Positions 38,831 through 47,821 of a stretch of 64,000 nucleotides of DNA are shown here, one piece after another; the stretch's first letter is position 1, and each line of letters opens with the position of its first letter. The notes under the pieces were generated by a model. That model made no database searches. It had not been told where the DNA came from and saw nothing but the letters and a program-made list of their open reading frames with translations. The DNA lies in NCBI RefSeq assembly GCF_022884085.1, contig NZ_JAGGCS010000017.1, positions 39,355 through 103,354 of the forward strand, read 5' to 3'. The position numbers were made by a program, and so were the translations under genes. Source of the stretch: Paenirhizobium cremeum. GTDB lineage: Bacteria > Pseudomonadota > Alphaproteobacteria > Rhizobiales > Rhizobiaceae.

Positions 38831-40138
38831 TTAGACGCCGAGCTTGTCGCGCAGGCCGTACCACCATGCGCCGAGAACGGTGAGCGGCACACGGAAGGTC
38901 TTGCCGCCGGGGAAGGGGAAGGCCGGCAGCGAGGCCCAGACGTCGAAACGCTCCGCGTGGCCGGCGACGGCCTCGCCGAGGATCTTGCCCAGCAGATGTG
39001 TGGTCGTCACGCCGTGGCCGCTGTCGCCATGCGAGAAGTAGACGTTGTCGGCGAGCCTGCCCATGTGAGGAATACGTGTGAGCGTCAGCGCGAAATTGCC
39101 GCTCCAGGCGAATTCAATCTTAGCATTGGCGAGCTGCGGGAAGGTCTTCAGCATGTTCGGGCGGATGACGCCGGTAAGGTTTGCCGGGTCCTGACCGCCA
39201 TAGCCGATGCCGCCACCATAAAGCAGCCGGTTGTCGGCGGTGCGGCGATAGTAATCGAGCACATAGTTGGCGTCCTCGACGCAGTAATTGGCCGGCAGCA
39301 GTTCCTCGATCAGCTTCGGGGCGAGCGGCTCGGTTGCCATGACCTGTGAGGAGACGGGCATCATCTTGTCGGTGATCTTCGGCAGCATGGTGCCGAGATA
39401 GGCATTGCCGCAGACGAGGACGTACTTCGCCTTGACGGAACCCTCGGCAGTGCGGACGACCGGATTGGCGCCCATGTCGACGCCGGTGACGCGGGATTTC
39501 TCGAAGACCTGTCCACCCAGGCTCTCGAAGGCTGCAGCCTCGCCGAGCACGAGGTTGAGCGGGTGGATATGGCCACCGAAGCGGTCGATCATGCCGCCGA
39601 CGTAACGGTCGGATTTCACGTATTTGCCGACGTCGGCCTTTGAGACCATCTCAAGGCCGGTATGGCCGTGCTTTTCCCAATTGGTCTTCACATGCGCCAT
39701 CTCGCGCACCTGCTTGTCGGTGAAGGCCGCGAAGAAACCGCCATCGACGAGATCGCACTGGATGCCGTATTTCGCCACGCGTTCGCGAATGACGTTGCCG
39801 CCCTCGAGCGACATGGCACCGAGTTTCGCCGCCTTCTCCGGGCCGTAACGGCGGGCGATCACCTCGAGATCGCGGCTGTAGCCGTTGACGATCTGGCCGC
39901 CATTTCGACCGGACGCGCCGAAGCCGATGCGCTCGCCCTCGACGACGATCACCTTGAAGCCGTTTTCCGCAAGCTGGAGAGCCGCCGAGATACCGGTAAA
40001 GCCGGCGCCGATCACGCAGACATCGGCGGTGTGCTCGCCCTTCAGGCTTTCGCGCACGCGCTTGTCATTGGCGCTATGGGCATACCAGGAAGGGGCGTGG
40101 CCGGGATTGGTGGCGGAAGTCTGGTTCATGCTGGTCAT
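38831..40138 (-). CDS. puuB: Gamma-glutamylputrescine oxidase-like FAD enzyme
   Basis: 435 residues of the DAO family. FAD motif VCVIGAGFTGISAALQLAENG; glycine-rich GFGASGRNGGQI; C-terminal VYFSHGDSGHGV. Catalyses oxidative deamination of gamma-glutamylputrescine in the Puu pathway. It starts 3 bases after puuA and ends 11 bases before aguB, so it is in the same transcript. ATG 40138 or the ATG 9 bases on could start it. Confidence 0.85.
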   Translation of the reverse strand: MTSMNQTSATNPGHAPSWYAHSANDKRVRESLKGEHTADVCVIGAGFTGISAALQLAENGFKVIVVEGERIGFGASGRNGGQIVNGYSRDLEVIARRYGPEKAAKLGAMSLEGGNVIRERVAKYGIQCDLVDGGFFAAFTDKQVREMAHVKTNWEKHGHTGLEMVSKADVGKYVKSDRYVGGMIDRFGGHIHPLNLVLGEAAAFESLGGQVFEKSRVTGVDMGANPVVRTAEGSVKAKYVLVCGNAYLGTMLPKITDKMMPVSSQVMATEPLAPKLIEELLPANYCVEDANYVLDYYRRTADNRLLYGGGIGYGGQDPANLTGVIRPNMLKTFPQLANAKIEFAWSGNFALTLTRIPHMGRLADNVYFSHGDSGHGVTTTHLLGKILGEAVAGHAERFDVWASLPAFPFPGGKTFRVPLTVLGAWWYGLRDKLGV

Positions 40139-40141
40139 GGG

Positions 40142-41500
40142 TCACACCGTGCGGATGTAGGCGTCATATTCGACATCGGTGACGCGCAGGGAGAATTCGG
40201 AGATTTCCTGCTGTTTGCAGGCTGTATAAAGGCTGCGATACTTCTGGCCGAGCGCCGCATAGGCAAAGCTGGACTTGGCGAAGCGCTGCACGGCGAGATC
40301 CCAGTTGGTCGGCAGGGGCTCGTGATTGATCGCGTGGTCGTCGCCGCTGATCGCGCCGCCCGGTGCGGTCTTTTCCTTCATCCCGGCAAGCGCCGCCGAA
40401 AGGATCATCGCCAGCACCAGATAGGGATTGGTGTCGGCGCCGGCGACGCGCTGCTCGATGCGCGTCGCGGGCTTGGAAGCCGTGATGACGCGCACAGCGG
40501 CGGACCGGTTGTCGAAGCCCCAGGAGGCGTAGGTCGGCGCATGCTCGGAGGGGCGCAGCCGGCGATAGGAGTTCTGGTGGGGTGCAAACACCGCCATGCT
40601 CTCGCCCATGTTCTCCAGAAGGCCGCCGACCGAATGCATCAGCGCGTCGGAAGGGCCGTCCTCGCCGACATAGATGTTGTGGCCATGCTCGTCGAGGACC
40701 GAGAAATGGACATGCATGCCACTGCCGGCCTGCATGCCGTAGGGCTTGGCCATAAAGGTGGCGTCGAGATCGTTGACGCGGGCCACGCCCTTGACGATGC
40801 GTTTCAGGAGCACCGCATAATCGGCGGCGGCGAGCGCATCCGGCACATGGTTGAGATTGATCTCATACTGGCCGGGACCGTTTTCCCGCAGCGTCGTATC
40901 GGCCGGCACCCCTTGCGCGCGGGCGGCGGCCGAGATGCCGTAGAAGACTTCCTCGAAATCCTGCAATTCGGAGATCGACAGAACCTGCGTCTGGCCGGTG
41001 TGCCAGCGACCGTCGCGGGTATTCGGCGGCCGGACCGGATCGAGCGCCGAGCGGACGGGGTCGATCAGGTAGAATTCGAGTTCGGTCGCCACCACGGGGG
41101 TGAGCTTCAGTTTGGCGTAACGCTCCAGCACATTGGCGAGAACCTGCCGGGGGTCGGCGAAGAAGCCGGTGCCATCGGGGTTCTTCATCTGCAGGAGAAC
41201 CTGCGCCGTCGGGCGCGACAGCCAGGTGACGCGCGACAGCGTGCCGGGCACAGGAAAGCAGATGCCGTCCGGATCGCCCGTGCCCTCGGCAAGGCCGGCG
41301 GAGTTGACGTCGCGGCCCCAGACGTCGAGCGCATAGACCGAGCGCGGGATCGCCATGCCCTTGGTCAGCACGTCGAGTGCCCGCTCGCGCGGGATCCACT
41401 TTCCGCGAGGAACGCCGTTGACGTCGATCACGAAGGCTTCCAGCACTTCGATATCGGGATTTTCTGCAAAAAAGGCTCGTGCGTAGCTGTCAATGTCCAT
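40142..41500 (-). CDS. puuA: Gamma-glutamylputrescine synthetase (glutamine synthetase family)
   Basis: 452-residue GS-like enzyme joining glutamate to putrescine. Metal and ATP sites: VVATELEFYLID, GQYEINLNH, AGSGMHVHFS, and NRSAAVRVI. Lacks the adenylylation loop of GlnA. Start 41500 (MDIDSYARAFF) is preferred. First gene of the operon with puuB and aguB. Followed upstream by a 312-base gap holding a palindromic operator. Confidence 0.9.
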   Translation of the reverse strand: MDIDSYARAFFAENPDIEVLEAFVIDVNGVPRGKWIPRERALDVLTKGMAIPRSVYALDVWGRDVNSAGLAEGTGDPDGICFPVPGTLSRVTWLSRPTAQVLLQMKNPDGTGFFADPRQVLANVLERYAKLKLTPVVATELEFYLIDPVRSALDPVRPPNTRDGRWHTGQTQVLSISELQDFEEVFYGISAAARAQGVPADTTLRENGPGQYEINLNHVPDALAAADYAVLLKRIVKGVARVNDLDATFMAKPYGMQAGSGMHVHFSVLDEHGHNIYVGEDGPSDALMHSVGGLLENMGESMAVFAPHQNSYRRLRPSEHAPTYASWGFDNRSAAVRVITASKPATRIEQRVAGADTNPYLVLAMILSAALAGMKEKTAPGGAISGDDHAINHEPLPTNWDLAVQRFAKSSFAYAALGQKYRSLYTACKQQEISEFSLRVTDVEYDAYIRTV

Positions 41501-41812
41501 GGGCCACCGGAAAATGAGAAACACTTCTGAGATCTGTCGGCATGCAAAACGCACGCGCGGTTGAAGATGCAGCGCTAACTGTGAGCGGTCTTCGCGTTAT
41601 AGATCAAGAAACGTGCCATTCTCGTGCCGGTATTTCAGTGCCCCTCGACCGGTGGCGTGGGTGTCGCCTGTTTATTATCCGGTCCGCTGCTGCGATGCAG
41701 TTTTTGGTCAATTGACCGAAAATACCCTAGCATCGAAAAAGAGAGATTGCCAGCCCGTCCCGGCGATTTCGGCGGCACTTTTGTGCGCCGCCGAAGAATT
41801 GTGCATGTTCTG
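41501..41812. promoter_or_regulatory. Control region between dadA-like and puuA genes, with palindrome at 41702-41721
   Basis: 312 bases without a gene. TTGGTCAATTGACCGA (centre 41711/41712) is the core of a 20-base palindrome with 9 of 10 matched arm positions, flanked by T and A runs. It could serve a GntR/FadR- or PuuR-type repressor of the putrescine operon. It lies about 200 bases upstream of puuA and also between the dadA stop and puuA start. Confidence 0.5.
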
Positions 41813-43066
41813 TCAGGGATTGAAGCGTTCGGGCCGCCATGCGCTGATATCGATGAACGGTTTCTCGCCGGTGATCGCTTCGGCGATCAGACGGCCGGTT
41901 ACCGGGCCGAGCGTCAGGCCGTGATGGGCGTGGCCGAAGGCGAACCAGAGGCCGTCATGGCGAGGCGCCTTGCCGATGATCGGCATCATGTCGGGCGTGC
42001 AGGGGCGCGCGCCCATCCAGGGTTCCGGATCGAGCCGTTCGGCGAGCGGGAAGATCGAGCGGGCGATCTTTTCCGCGCGGTCGATCTGCACCGGCGATTT
42101 CGGTGCATCGCGGAAGGCGAATTCGGCGCCGGTGGTCAGGCGGATGCCCTTGTTCATCGGGGCGAGGAAATAGCCGCGCTCGTTGTCCATCGTCCAGTTG
42201 TTGAGCTTCGCCTTGCCGGCCGGGGCGTAATGCATGTGATAGCCGCGCTTGACGCCGACAAGGAAGTTGTAGCCGAGCTTCTGCGTCACGTCTTCGGACC
42301 ATGGGCCGAGCGCCAGTACGACCTCGCCACCTTCAACCAGACCGCCATCGGTCTTCACCTGCCAGCCCTTGGCTCCGGACTTGCGTGTGAGCGTCGTGGC
42401 GTCGCCCTTGACGAAGCGGCCGCCGAGGCTTTCGAAATATTTGAGATAGGCCATGGTCAGGCCGTGCGGGTCGAGCACCGACCATGGATCGGCCCACTTC
42501 AGCGCACCGGCGAAATCGCCTCTGAGGAAGGGTTCCTCCTTGGCCAGGTCGGCGTTAGAGAGTTCCACGAACTTGACGCCGTATTCTCGGCCCAGCCGTT
42601 CGGCTTCTGCGTATTCCGCATCCCGCTTGGCGCCGGTGCGGAAGATTTCCATCCAGCCGTCCTTGCGGATCAGGTGTTGCGCCCCGGCGGCTTCGATAAG
42701 ATCGTTATGCTCGGTGATCGAGTTTTCGATGAGCGGCGCATAGGCACGGGCAATGGCGTCGTGCCGCACCTTGTTCGAATGCCACCAGTAGCGCGAGAGA
42801 AACGGCACCAGCTTCGGCATGGCGCGCATGTGATAATGCGCATCGATGCGATTGTTGAGGCCGTACCGCATGAGAAGGGTAAGGTCCTGCGGAAAGCCGT
42901 AGGGAACGACGCCTTCGCGCTGGATCAGACCGGCATTGCCGAAGGAGGTTTCCTCGCCGGCGCCACGCCGATCCACCAGAACCACCGACCTTCCGCGACG
43001 CGCCAGATGGATAGCGGTGGAAACGCCGACAATGCCGGCGCCGAGCACGATGGTATCTGCAGACAT
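41813..43066 (-). CDS. dadA: D-amino acid dehydrogenase-like FAD oxidoreductase
   Basis: 417-residue DadA-type flavoenzyme. FAD motif TIVLGAGIVGVSTAIHLARRG; C-terminal GLWFAFGHAHHGLTLGPVTGRL. Oxidises D-amino acids to 2-oxoacids, electrons to the respiratory chain. Same strand as the puu genes but 312 bases away with its own gap. The precise substrate is uncertain, since D-amino acid and glycine-type oxidases look alike. Confidence 0.8.
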   Translation of the reverse strand: MSADTIVLGAGIVGVSTAIHLARRGRSVVLVDRRGAGEETSFGNAGLIQREGVVPYGFPQDLTLLMRYGLNNRIDAHYHMRAMPKLVPFLSRYWWHSNKVRHDAIARAYAPLIENSITEHNDLIEAAGAQHLIRKDGWMEIFRTGAKRDAEYAEAERLGREYGVKFVELSNADLAKEEPFLRGDFAGALKWADPWSVLDPHGLTMAYLKYFESLGGRFVKGDATTLTRKSGAKGWQVKTDGGLVEGGEVVLALGPWSEDVTQKLGYNFLVGVKRGYHMHYAPAGKAKLNNWTMDNERGYFLAPMNKGIRLTTGAEFAFRDAPKSPVQIDRAEKIARSIFPLAERLDPEPWMGARPCTPDMMPIIGKAPRHDGLWFAFGHAHHGLTLGPVTGRLIAEAITGEKPFIDISAWRPERFNP

Positions 43067-43501
43067 GTTACCTGAATTCCATTTCGATGACGATGAAACG
43101 GGAAGATGCTACCCGCTTTGGTGCGGCGCAAACGAAAAATTGCCACATTTCGTGAAATCGACCTTACCGTTGCAAATGGGGAACGTGGGGAACCGAGAGA
43201 AAAAGCGACTGCGATGCCGCGGCGCCGGCAGAAGCGGATTGACGGCAAAAACGCTGCCGTCGAGGCTTTGGGTTTCATGACGGGGCCGCGGGGGCTCGAC
43301 TGGCAGGTGGGCGAATATCACGCATGGCTTTCCCGCGAAAGCATGGTAGCCAAGAGCCCCCGCACCTCTTAGCCGGAGAGTCGCAGCGCCAGTCCGATGA
43401 GGATGTGTCCCGGGTTCCAGGCGAGGTGACCGGCGGGTGTGCATGGCCGTTTCGACGAGTGAACAGTAGTTGCATTGAAACCTAGGACGGGAGTTCCGCC
43501 G
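43067..43501. other. 435-base region between divergent genes, no gene recognised
   Basis: Divergent promoters of dadA-like and ybaN genes must lie here. Several frames stay open, but none has a ribosome site or family phrase. A weak ATG-less stretch at 43130-43180 is A/T-rich. No repeat or RNA gene seen. Confidence 0.4.
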
Positions 43502-43864
43502 ATGCGGATCGTGATGTTGGCAATCGCATGGCTGATGGTGGCGATCGGTATTGTGGGCGTTTTCCTGCCCGTCCTGCCGACCACGCCCTTCATGATCCTC
43601 GCCGCAGGGCTTTTCGCCCGGTCATCGCCGCGTTTCGAGCGCTGGCTGCTCGAACATCCGAAATACGGCAAGCCGCTGACCGACTGGCGGCGCGAGGGCG
43701 CGATCTCGCGCAACGCCAAGATCGCCTCCGTTTCGCTGATGACGGCAAGCTACGCCATCGTCTGGTTCGCCGGCCCGCCGCAACTCTGGCTGAAACTGCT
43801 GGTCGGCGTCATTCTCGTCGCCTGCGCCGTCTTCGTCCTGTCCCGCCCGTCGCCCTCGCTCTGA
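43502..43864 (+). CDS. YbaN family (DUF454) small membrane protein
   Basis: 120 residues with two or three hydrophobic segments. The family signature is FLPVLPTTPFMILAAGLFAR followed by SSPRFERWLLEHPKYG and DWRREGAISRNAKI. Inner-membrane protein of unknown function. ATG 43502 has GGGAG 10 bases upstream; a TTG at 43475 has none. Convergent with the beta-CASP gene, 18 bases between stops. Confidence 0.88.
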   Translation: MRIVMLAIAWLMVAIGIVGVFLPVLPTTPFMILAAGLFARSSPRFERWLLEHPKYGKPLTDWRREGAISRNAKIASVSLMTASYAIVWFAGPPQLWLKLLVGVILVACAVFVLSRPSPSL

Positions 43865-43882
43865 GTGGCGATTCCTCTTCCG

Positions 43883-45472
43883 CTATTCGCTCAGCGCCCG
43901 GCGAAGCCGCCGGAGAATGACGCCGCGCGCCTTGTCGTCGGCCGCCTGCTTGAGTTCGTCCTGAAGATCGAGCACCAGCGATTGCAGATCGTTGTGCCAG
44001 TCCTTGTGGCCGGGTCGGGCGGGATCGATGCGCGGAGCCCTGATTTCGGAAATGTCGGCCGGTCCTCCTGCTGTCAGTTCGAAAGCGCTGTCGAGGCGCG
44101 GAATGAAGATCCGCTCCGGCGCAAGGAAGGCTGAAAGCCGTTCTCCCAGCCCGGCAAGCGCCATCTCTTCGCCATGCACGAGGAAAACGCCTGACGTGAT
44201 CGGCAGCCGCTCCTTCACCCAGGCAGCAAGTTCCGGCCCGTCGGCGTGGCCGCTATAGATATCGAGGCGGCGGATGCGGGCGCGAACGGTGATTTCATCG
44301 CCCTGGATGCGCACCGTCTGCGCGCCCTCTTCGAGAATGCGGCCGAGAGTGCCGGCTGCCTGATAGCCGACCAGCAGGACGGTCGCCTCCTCGCGCCAGA
44401 GCCAGTTCTTCAGCCGGTGCCTGATGCGTCCGGCATCACACATGCCGCTGGCGGCGATCACGATATGGAAGCCGTGCATGTGATCGATGGCCTTGGATTG
44501 CTCGACCGTCTCGGTGAAGCGCACATTGCGCGCCTCCATGGCCTCGGCCAGCATCCGTCCGTTTTCCAGTTCGCGGGAATGGCGGCGGAAGATTTCGCTC
44601 GCCCGGGTGGCGAGCGGCGAATCGATAACGATCGGGCAGGTGGCGATTGCGCCCGTTTTCATCAGGTAGACGAGGTCGGCCAGCAGTTCCTGCGTACGTT
44701 CGACCGCAAAGGACGGGATCAGAAGCGCCCCGTTGATATTGGTCGCCGCCTTCACCTCGGCCTTTAGCGCCGCCCGCCGCGTCTGATCGGAGACATTGTC
44801 GCGGTCGGTGTCGCCATAGGTGCTTTCGCAGATGACATAGTCGAAACCCTCAGGCGCTTCAGGATCGAATTGCAGAAGCTTGTGGCTCGGACCGATATCG
44901 CCGGAAAAGAGCACCCGCAGTCGCTTGAAAGGTGTGTCGATCTCCATTTCGATGGATGCCGAGCCGAGCAGATGGCCGGCATTCCAGAAGCGGAAGCGTA
45001 TCCCCTCGGCGGCCTGTTGCCAGCGTTCGAGTTCGACGGTGCGCATCAGCGTGACGGCGCGGGCGGCATCTTCCGCCGTATAGATCGGCTCGACGGTATC
45101 GCGGCCGCGACGCTGGTTGCGGCGATTGAGTTGTTCGACCTCGCTCTCCTGGATATGGGCGGAATCCGGCAGCATCACAGAGCAGAGATCGATCGTGCCG
45201 CGGGTGGCGAAGATCGGCCCGTCATATCCGACCTTCGTAAGCTTGGGCAGCAATCCCGAATGGTCGATATGCGCGTGGGTCAGGATCACCGCGTCGAGGG
45301 AGGAGGGCTCGAACGGAAAGGCGCGATAATTCAGCTCTTTCTCGCTCTTCGAACCCTGGAACATGCCGCAATCGACGAGCACGCGCGCACCGTCGTTTTC
45401 GACGAGAAAGCAGGAGCCGGTCACCGTGCCGGCGGCGCCATGGAAGCGGAGGACAGGGGAGGAAGGCTTCAT
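43883..45472 (-). CDS. Metallo-beta-lactamase/beta-CASP family RNA-processing-type hydrolase
   Basis: 529 residues. Zinc motif HTHAHIDHSG appears as THAHIDHSG near residue 65; the beta-CASP core has GHLLGSASIEM, FSGDIG and CESTYGD, and the C-terminal RMMBL-like region RIRRLDIYSGHADGPELAAW. Resembles CPSF-like bacterial proteins (YsmA/Ysh1-type), thought to be nucleases; no substrate is known. No partner gene adjoins it. Confidence 0.85.
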   Translation of the reverse strand: MKPSSPVLRFHGAAGTVTGSCFLVENDGARVLVDCGMFQGSKSEKELNYRAFPFEPSSLDAVILTHAHIDHSGLLPKLTKVGYDGPIFATRGTIDLCSVMLPDSAHIQESEVEQLNRRNQRRGRDTVEPIYTAEDAARAVTLMRTVELERWQQAAEGIRFRFWNAGHLLGSASIEMEIDTPFKRLRVLFSGDIGPSHKLLQFDPEAPEGFDYVICESTYGDTDRDNVSDQTRRAALKAEVKAATNINGALLIPSFAVERTQELLADLVYLMKTGAIATCPIVIDSPLATRASEIFRRHSRELENGRMLAEAMEARNVRFTETVEQSKAIDHMHGFHIVIAASGMCDAGRIRHRLKNWLWREEATVLLVGYQAAGTLGRILEEGAQTVRIQGDEITVRARIRRLDIYSGHADGPELAAWVKERLPITSGVFLVHGEEMALAGLGERLSAFLAPERIFIPRLDSAFELTAGGPADISEIRAPRIDPARPGHKDWHNDLQSLVLDLQDELKQAADDKARGVILRRLRRALSE

Positions 45473-45638
45473 ATCGCGGCTCCGTGGATGGCCGGCTTTC
45501 AGCGCATCGCTGTCGCATTCCGGCCGGCCGCCGGTTGCTGCGATGGTAACCCGTGGGGCACCACATCAGTCATCCCGATATCGTCCGGCAGCGTCAAGCC
45601 TGCAGAGGCCGACCGCGATCTACGGTCGCATCGTCCGT

Positions 45639-47264
45639 TCAGTTCAGACGTGCGGGCATGTCTTCTCCGAAGCGCGCCAGGTCCGGATAGAAGGCCGGGT
45701 CCGGACGCGGCTCCATGGCGAAGGAAAGGCGCAGCAGCGCCGCACGGGCCTTCCCTGCAAAGACCTGCTGAGCATCGTCGCCGGGCCGGGTGCGGGCCGC
45801 CTCCGCCAGGACCGAGGCGGCTTCCGGCAGGCGTTTGTCCGCAAGAAGGGCGATCCCCCACTTGTAGCGGCCTTCCACATGCTGCGGTGCGCGCTCGCAA
45901 AGCGTGCGCAGCGTCTCTGCCGCCAGTCCGTAGCGCCGTGTGGCAAGATGCAATTCCCCGAGCCTGAGGAGGACCGGCACGGGATCGCGAAGCCGGGGGA
46001 TCAGCGCCCGATAGGAGGTCTCCGCCGCGCTGAACTCGCCGCGTTCGAACAAAAGGTTGGCGAGGCCGAATTCGGCGCCCCGATGGTCTGGCATGGCGTC
46101 GAGGATCTGGCGGAAGGCCGTTTCCGCCTCCGCTTTCCTGCCGGAACGGTAAAAGTCGAGCCCACGCTCGTAAACGAAACGGACGCTGCGCGGATTGATG
46201 AGGCCGCCGGTATTCAGCCCGTTGCGCGTTCGAAACAGCGTGCAGGAAATACGCCTCTCCGTCACACCGAACATGTATTTGTAGGGCTCGTTGCCGCGCA
46301 GGAAGTCATAGGTGCGGAAACCCTCGGCGATTGCCTTGCGGATACAATAGCCATGGAGCAAGAGGCCGGGAGAGGGAGTGGTCCAGCTTTCGTCGCGGCC
46401 GGTGATGTAGAACAGCACCGCCTTCTTCTGACGGTCGACGATGTTGGCGAGCGCACCGAGTGGCCGCTCGCCGTACCACAGAACCGGCACGTCGAGATTG
46501 CCGTCGGAAAAACAGTCCGTCAGCATCTCGCGCGACGACCGGATCAGTTTCTCGGTCTTGTCCTCTCCCTTGAACGGCGTCCACCGTGTCCGCCAGAAAT
46601 CGAAGAGGATATCGAGGTCGCGTTCGACGGTTTCAGGCGTCGCCATGGTGATGCGATATTCGCCGCTGTTTTCGACCTTTCGCAGGAAGCGCCGGAGCTT
46701 CTGCCGGGTCTGGCTGCTCATGTGCTGCTCCAGGTAGCTGTCCCAGCTATCGGGCAGGTGGATGACGGGGCAGATGGTGTTGTCGATCCGCTGTTCGTTG
46801 CGCGGTACGTTGTTGCGGAACATCACGTCCGGTCCCTGCAGCGCAACGATCATCGCCTCGCGGCGTCCGGGCGGGCCGCTGAAATAATCGAGCTTGATCT
46901 GCATCCATCTTTCGTGCCTGAGGCCGGCGGCAAAGCCGGCGACCGCCTGCTTCTCATATTCCGGCCGGGTGATGAAACCGGTGTAGTCGGCAGCGAAATT
47001 GCCGGCCATGATGATCTCGTCGAAGAAGACGCCGTCCGCATTCGCCCTCGTCTGAAGGCGCAGCGGAAAGAAGGCGACATAGGGGGAACCCGGCGCGGCC
47101 TCCCGCAGCGCCAGGATGAACCAGCGCCGGCGTCGGGAGAGATAACGGTTCAGCCATGTCCAAGAGAGAAAATGCTGGGCATCCGGATCGGCCATGAACA
47201 CCGCTTCCCAGTTTTCGCGGATGGCTGCGAAAGCCTCCGGTGTGTCGATGACGTCTATCCGCAC
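45639..47264 (-). CDS. CelD-like GNAT acyltransferase with C-terminal TPR repeats
   Basis: 541 residues. The N-terminal 350 residues form a GNAT/FemAB-type fold of the CelD/BcsL-like family (FLSWTWLNRYL; NEPYKYMFGV; GLLLHGYCIRKAI). Residues about 370-540 are tetratricopeptide-like (AETAFRQILDAMPDHRGAEF; AAETLRTLCERAPQHVEGRY). Acyl transfer to a polysaccharide or protein is possible. Start GTG 47264 has AGGAGGGG 6 bases upstream; the frame extends without a ribosome site. Last gene of the secretion locus, 26 bases after the preceding gene. Confidence 0.75.
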   Translation of the reverse strand: MRIDVIDTPEAFAAIRENWEAVFMADPDAQHFLSWTWLNRYLSRRRRWFILALREAAPGSPYVAFFPLRLQTRANADGVFFDEIIMAGNFAADYTGFITRPEYEKQAVAGFAAGLRHERWMQIKLDYFSGPPGRREAMIVALQGPDVMFRNNVPRNEQRIDNTICPVIHLPDSWDSYLEQHMSSQTRQKLRRFLRKVENSGEYRITMATPETVERDLDILFDFWRTRWTPFKGEDKTEKLIRSSREMLTDCFSDGNLDVPVLWYGERPLGALANIVDRQKKAVLFYITGRDESWTTPSPGLLLHGYCIRKAIAEGFRTYDFLRGNEPYKYMFGVTERRISCTLFRTRNGLNTGGLINPRSVRFVYERGLDFYRSGRKAEAETAFRQILDAMPDHRGAEFGLANLLFERGEFSAAETSYRALIPRLRDPVPVLLRLGELHLATRRYGLAAETLRTLCERAPQHVEGRYKWGIALLADKRLPEAASVLAEAARTRPGDDAQQVFAGKARAALLRLSFAMEPRPDPAFYPDLARFGEDMPARLN

Positions 47265-47290
47265 CGTATTCCCCTCCTGAATTCCGGAAA

Positions 47291-47782
47291 TCAGATCGAG
47301 CCTGCCAGATGCGGGCTTGCATGGATGAAAGCCCACAGAGCCTTGCTGATGTCGGTAATTTCGGCGATCGAGTTTTCGAGTTGCCGGATTTCCCTGTCGT
47401 CCATCTGCTCGACCTTGCCGTAGCGGATCTCGCTGTCGGTCTCGACCAGCCGCATGAGTTGGGTGCTGGAGATGTCGCCGCTTTCGTCGAACGAATAGAT
47501 GCTGTGGTTGTACTTGTTGCGGACCTTGGCTTCCTTCTTGAGCCGCGCCATGGCGAGGAGCACGGCCTCCCGGTCGGCCTTCGAAGTGGAGCGGCGCTTG
47601 GCGAGCCGTTCCACCAGATCGATGCGCGCCCGGGTGGTGTTGAGCGTCAGGAAGACGATGATCGCCGCCTCCTTGTCGACCCCCAGAAGATGCGCGATGA
47701 CATAGATCAGCAGGCTTTCGGTATTGGTCCAGACATAGTTCAGCCGGCCGACCCGCAACAAAACATCCGGCATGTTTCCCAT
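47291..47782 (-). CDS. Hypothetical protein in the secretion operon
   Basis: 163 residues, helical, no signal peptide. N-terminus MGNMPDVLLRVGRLNYVWTN, followed by a hydrophobic helix (LLIYVIAHLLG) and charged helices (RLAKRRSTSKADREAVLLA, MARLKKEAKVRNKYNHSIYS). No family recognised. GGAGG precedes the ATG. Lies between the MFP and GNAT genes on the same strand, with gaps of 39 and 26 bases, so probably co-transcribed. Could be an accessory or regulatory protein. Confidence 0.5.
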   Translation of the reverse strand: MGNMPDVLLRVGRLNYVWTNTESLLIYVIAHLLGVDKEAAIIVFLTLNTTRARIDLVERLAKRRSTSKADREAVLLAMARLKKEAKVRNKYNHSIYSFDESGDISSTQLMRLVETDSEIRYGKVEQMDDREIRQLENSIAEITDISKALWAFIHASPHLAGSI

Positions 47783-47821
47783 GGTTTGGACCTCCAGGTC
47801 ATTCGTAAGCGGCGGCTTTCC

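Noticed and set aside
39662..41530. 622-residue open frame opposite puuB and puuA
   Set aside because: Spans two real genes on the other strand; composition is that of an antisense shadow.
43106..43372. Small ORF in the dadA-ybaN gap
   Set aside because: No ribosome site and unlike any family.
45363..47423. 686-residue open frame opposite the GNAT-TPR gene
   Set aside because: Crosses the gene boundary and shows no motif.
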